In this document: positions 63,101 through 64,000 of the stretch, piece after piece
Layout: each line of letters opens with the position of its first letter
Position numbering within the stretch: position 1 is the first letter of the stretch
DNA from: Uliginosibacterium paludis
GTDB lineage: Bacteria; Pseudomonadota; Gammaproteobacteria; Burkholderiales; Rhodocyclaceae
Direction of reading: 5' to 3'
Length of the DNA: 64,000 nt
Assembly: GCF_039631355.1 (NCBI RefSeq)
Contig: NZ_JBDIVF010000013.1
Span: 14,599 to 78,598, forward strand
The notes under the pieces: model-generated
Told to the model about the DNA's origin: nothing
Seen by the model: the letters and a program-made list of their open reading frames with translations, nothing else
Databases searched by the model: none
Made by a program: the position numbers and the translations under genes

Positions 63101-63834
63101 CGCAGGCCATGCTCAAGACGGCCATCGAGCAACGCTGGATCGAAGTGCACGCCGTGTTCGGCCTCTACCCTGCCGCCGCGCAGAACGACACGGTGCTGAT
63201 CTACAAGGACGAGTCGCGCTCTGAGGTGGTCGCGCAGTGGCACGGTCTGCGCCAGCAGCACGAACGCCCGGCCGGCAAGCCCAACTACTGCTTGAGCGAC
63301 TTCATTGCCGATGCGGACTCGGGCGTGCCGGACTGGATCGGCGCGTTTGCCGTCTCCGCAGGCCGTGGGCTCGAGCCGCGCATCGCCGCGTACGAGGCTG
63401 CGCATGACGACTACCACGCCATCATGCTCAAGGCCATCGCCGACCGCTTCGCCGAAGCCGCCGCCGAATGGCTGCATCAGCGCGTGCGGCGCGAGTACTG
63501 GGCCTACGCCGCCGATGAAACGCTGGACAACGCCGCGCTGATTGCCGAGCAATACAGCGGCATCCGCCCCGCCCCCGGCTACCCGGCCTGCCCGGACCAC
63601 ACTGCCAAGGGCGAGCTGTTCCGCCTGATCAATCCGACTGACGCGATCGGTCTGGAAATCACCGAAACCTTCGCCATGTACCCGGCAGCGGCGGTTTCCG
63701 GCTTCTACTTGGCCCATCCGGACGCGCACTACTTTGCGGTGAGCAAGATCGGCGAAGACCAGATGCAGGACTGGGCGGCACGGGCGGGCTTCAGTGAGGC
63801 CGAGGCGAAGCGGTGGCTGGCGCCGATTCTTTGA
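60133..63834 (+). CDS. metH: Cobalamin-dependent methionine synthase
   Basis: 1233 residues from MQADRTQEIQTLLQQRIL, the full four-module form. Homocysteine domain (1-320; zinc Cys in NIVGGCCGTRPSHI), pterin-binding domain (about 350-600; GERNNVTGSRAF), cobalamin domain (about 650-880; DVHDIGKNIVG with axial His), and the AdoMet activation domain (about 890-1230). Methylates homocysteine with methyl-tetrahydrofolate. GGAGA lies 8 nt upstream of the ATG. The frame is open back through the riboswitch but that part is leader RNA. Confidence 0.97.
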   Translation: MQADRTQEIQTLLQQRILILDGGMGTEIQQYKLAEADYRGTRFANHGKDLKGNNDLLVITRPDVVGAIHREYLEAGADIIETCTFNGTRVSQAEYGLQDYAYEINVAGAKLVRELCDEYTAKNPAKPRYCAGVIGPTSRTLSISPDVNDPGYRNISFDELVDDYYDSARALMEGGADLLLIETVFDTANAKAAIFAVLKLFDDLGRKLPVMISGTITDASGRTLSGQTATAFWNSLKHVKPISFGLNCALGAKELRQYVAELSGVCDTYISAHPNAGLPNPLAPTGYDETPEQLAADIKDWAESGFLNIVGGCCGTRPSHIKAVADTVANMAPRAIPALEVRQALSGLEPFFIGRDSLFVNVGERNNVTGSRAFAKMIIEGRFEDALAVARQQVENGAQVIDINMDEAMLDSKASMERFLKLIAAEPDIARVPVMIDSSKWEVIEAGLKCIQGKGIVNSISMKEGEEIFLHHAKLCMRYGAAAVVMAFDEKGQADTYARKIEICKRAYDLLMTIGFPPEDIIFDANIFAIATGIEEHNNYAVDFIEAVRWIHQNLPHAKTSGGVSNVSFSFRGNDAVREAIHTVFLFHAIKAGLTMGIVNAGQLGVYDDLEPTLRAKVEDVVLNRHPEAGEQLVEFAQTVKGQAKEQVQDLAWREWPVEERLSHALVKGITQFVVEDTEEVRAKLEGEGKPPLAVIEGPLMDGMSVVGDLFGAGKMFLPQVVKSARVMKSAVAHLIPYIEEEKKRSGAAAKGKIIMATVKGDVHDIGKNIVGVVLACNGYEVVDLGVMVPCDKILAAAKEHGAQAIGLSGLITPSLEEMAFVASEMKRLGFGGENAVPLLIGGATTSRAHTAIKIAPNYDGPVVYTPDASRAVGVVTSLLSTEQRAGYVAEVAADYEKLRAQHAAKSGVKLVSLAAARANRFKWNNDPSYVPAKPARPGHQRLRNIDLATLAEYIDWGPFFQTWDLAGPYPAILEDEIVGETARNVFRDAQAMLKTAIEQRWIEVHAVFGLYPAAAQNDTVLIYKDESRSEVVAQWHGLRQQHERPAGKPNYCLSDFIADADSGVPDWIGAFAVSAGRGLEPRIAAYEAAHDDYHAIMLKAIADRFAEAAAEWLHQRVRREYWAYAADETLDNAALIAEQYSGIRPAPGYPACPDHTAKGELFRLINPTDAIGLEITETFAMYPAAAVSGFYLAHPDAHYFAVSKIGEDQMQDWAARAGFSEAEAKRWLAPIL

Positions 63835-63856
63835 CTCGTGCGTGTGCGTGAAATGA

Positions 63857-63880
63857 CAAAGGGGCCGAGAGGCCCCTTTG
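63857..63880 (+). terminator. Terminator after metH
   Basis: Perfect 10-bp stem CAAAGGGGCC/GGCCCCTTTG with a GAGA loop, followed by TTGTATTT, 22 nt past the metH stop. Confidence 0.8.
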
Positions 63881-64000
63881 TTGTATTTGCATGGGGGAAA
63901 ATATTAGGGGGCAGGGTTGCGCTCCCGAGTTCGACAGTTCGTCGCGTAAGTTGTTGATTCGTATATGAGCGAATCTCAAACGTGCCCCTACAAGAAAGTG
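63881..64000. other. Window edge; possible gene start
   Basis: No complete feature. An ATG at 63966 opens a frame to the edge (MSESQTCPYKKV) without a clear ribosome site, so a new plus-strand gene may begin here. Confidence 0.2.

Overview
This 64 kb window is GC-rich, densely packed bacterial chromosome with no rRNA, tRNA, CRISPR array or recognisable transposase. Gene content points to a betaproteobacterium, probably Rhodocyclales-like. The clues are an S-adenosylhomocysteine riboswitch ahead of metH, a gap-pgk-pyk-fba-purC cluster with transketolase and phosphoribulokinase upstream, a Nudix-ThiE fusion, and paired anaerobic ribonucleotide reductase genes. This placement is inferred from memory of gene order; no search was run.

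Layout. 1-1.4 kb: a minus-strand operon of small enzymes (VOC, cupin, GNAT) ending in a YafY-type regulator cut by the window edge. 1.5-8.4 kb: a secreted heparinase-like lyase, a DUF4139 protein, exonuclease III and a TPR protein. 8.4-19.3 kb: a defence island, all on the minus strand. In transcription order it reads hsdR, a winged-helix/Fic fusion, hsdM, hsdS, an HNH endonuclease, a 56-residue ORF, then an AAA15 ATPase with a RloB-like partner (AbiL-like). Four of the genes are joined by 4-nt ATGA overlaps, so Fic, methylase, specificity subunit and HNH nuclease are probably made together. 19.3-22.4 kb: nrdD-nrdG behind a tandem pair of probable NrdR boxes. 22.4-33.2 kb: housekeeping and orphan genes, including a bacterial S10 carboxypeptidase overlapping an unrecognised gene.

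33.3-43.9 kb is a minus-strand carbon-metabolism cluster: an inositol-monophosphatase-family enzyme, phosphoribulokinase, transketolase, GAPDH, PGK, pyruvate kinase, class II aldolase, YggX and PurC. It supplies most of the regenerative Calvin cycle, but RuBisCO is not in view. 44-48 kb holds rsmE, argA, a PAS protein with a degenerate GGDEF domain, and yacG. The gap from 48.1 to 49.0 kb is filled by four tandem copies of a MITE-like element (three of exactly 158 bp) with a variable CCCAGCA heptamer in the spacers. 49-54 kb: a Nudix-ThiE fusion, an M15 peptidase, a DUF815 ATPase, MltA and a glycosyltransferase. 54.2-59.2 kb: a complete branched-chain amino acid (liv) ABC transporter. 59.4-63.9 kb: a small lipoprotein, then an SAH riboswitch with its own promoter driving full-length cobalamin-dependent metH and a terminator.

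The observations most worth following up are the defence island with its wHTH-Fic fusion and the repeat embedded in hsdS, the 158-bp repeat array, the S10/unknown gene pair, the NrdR-box pair, and phosphoribulokinase without visible RuBisCO.
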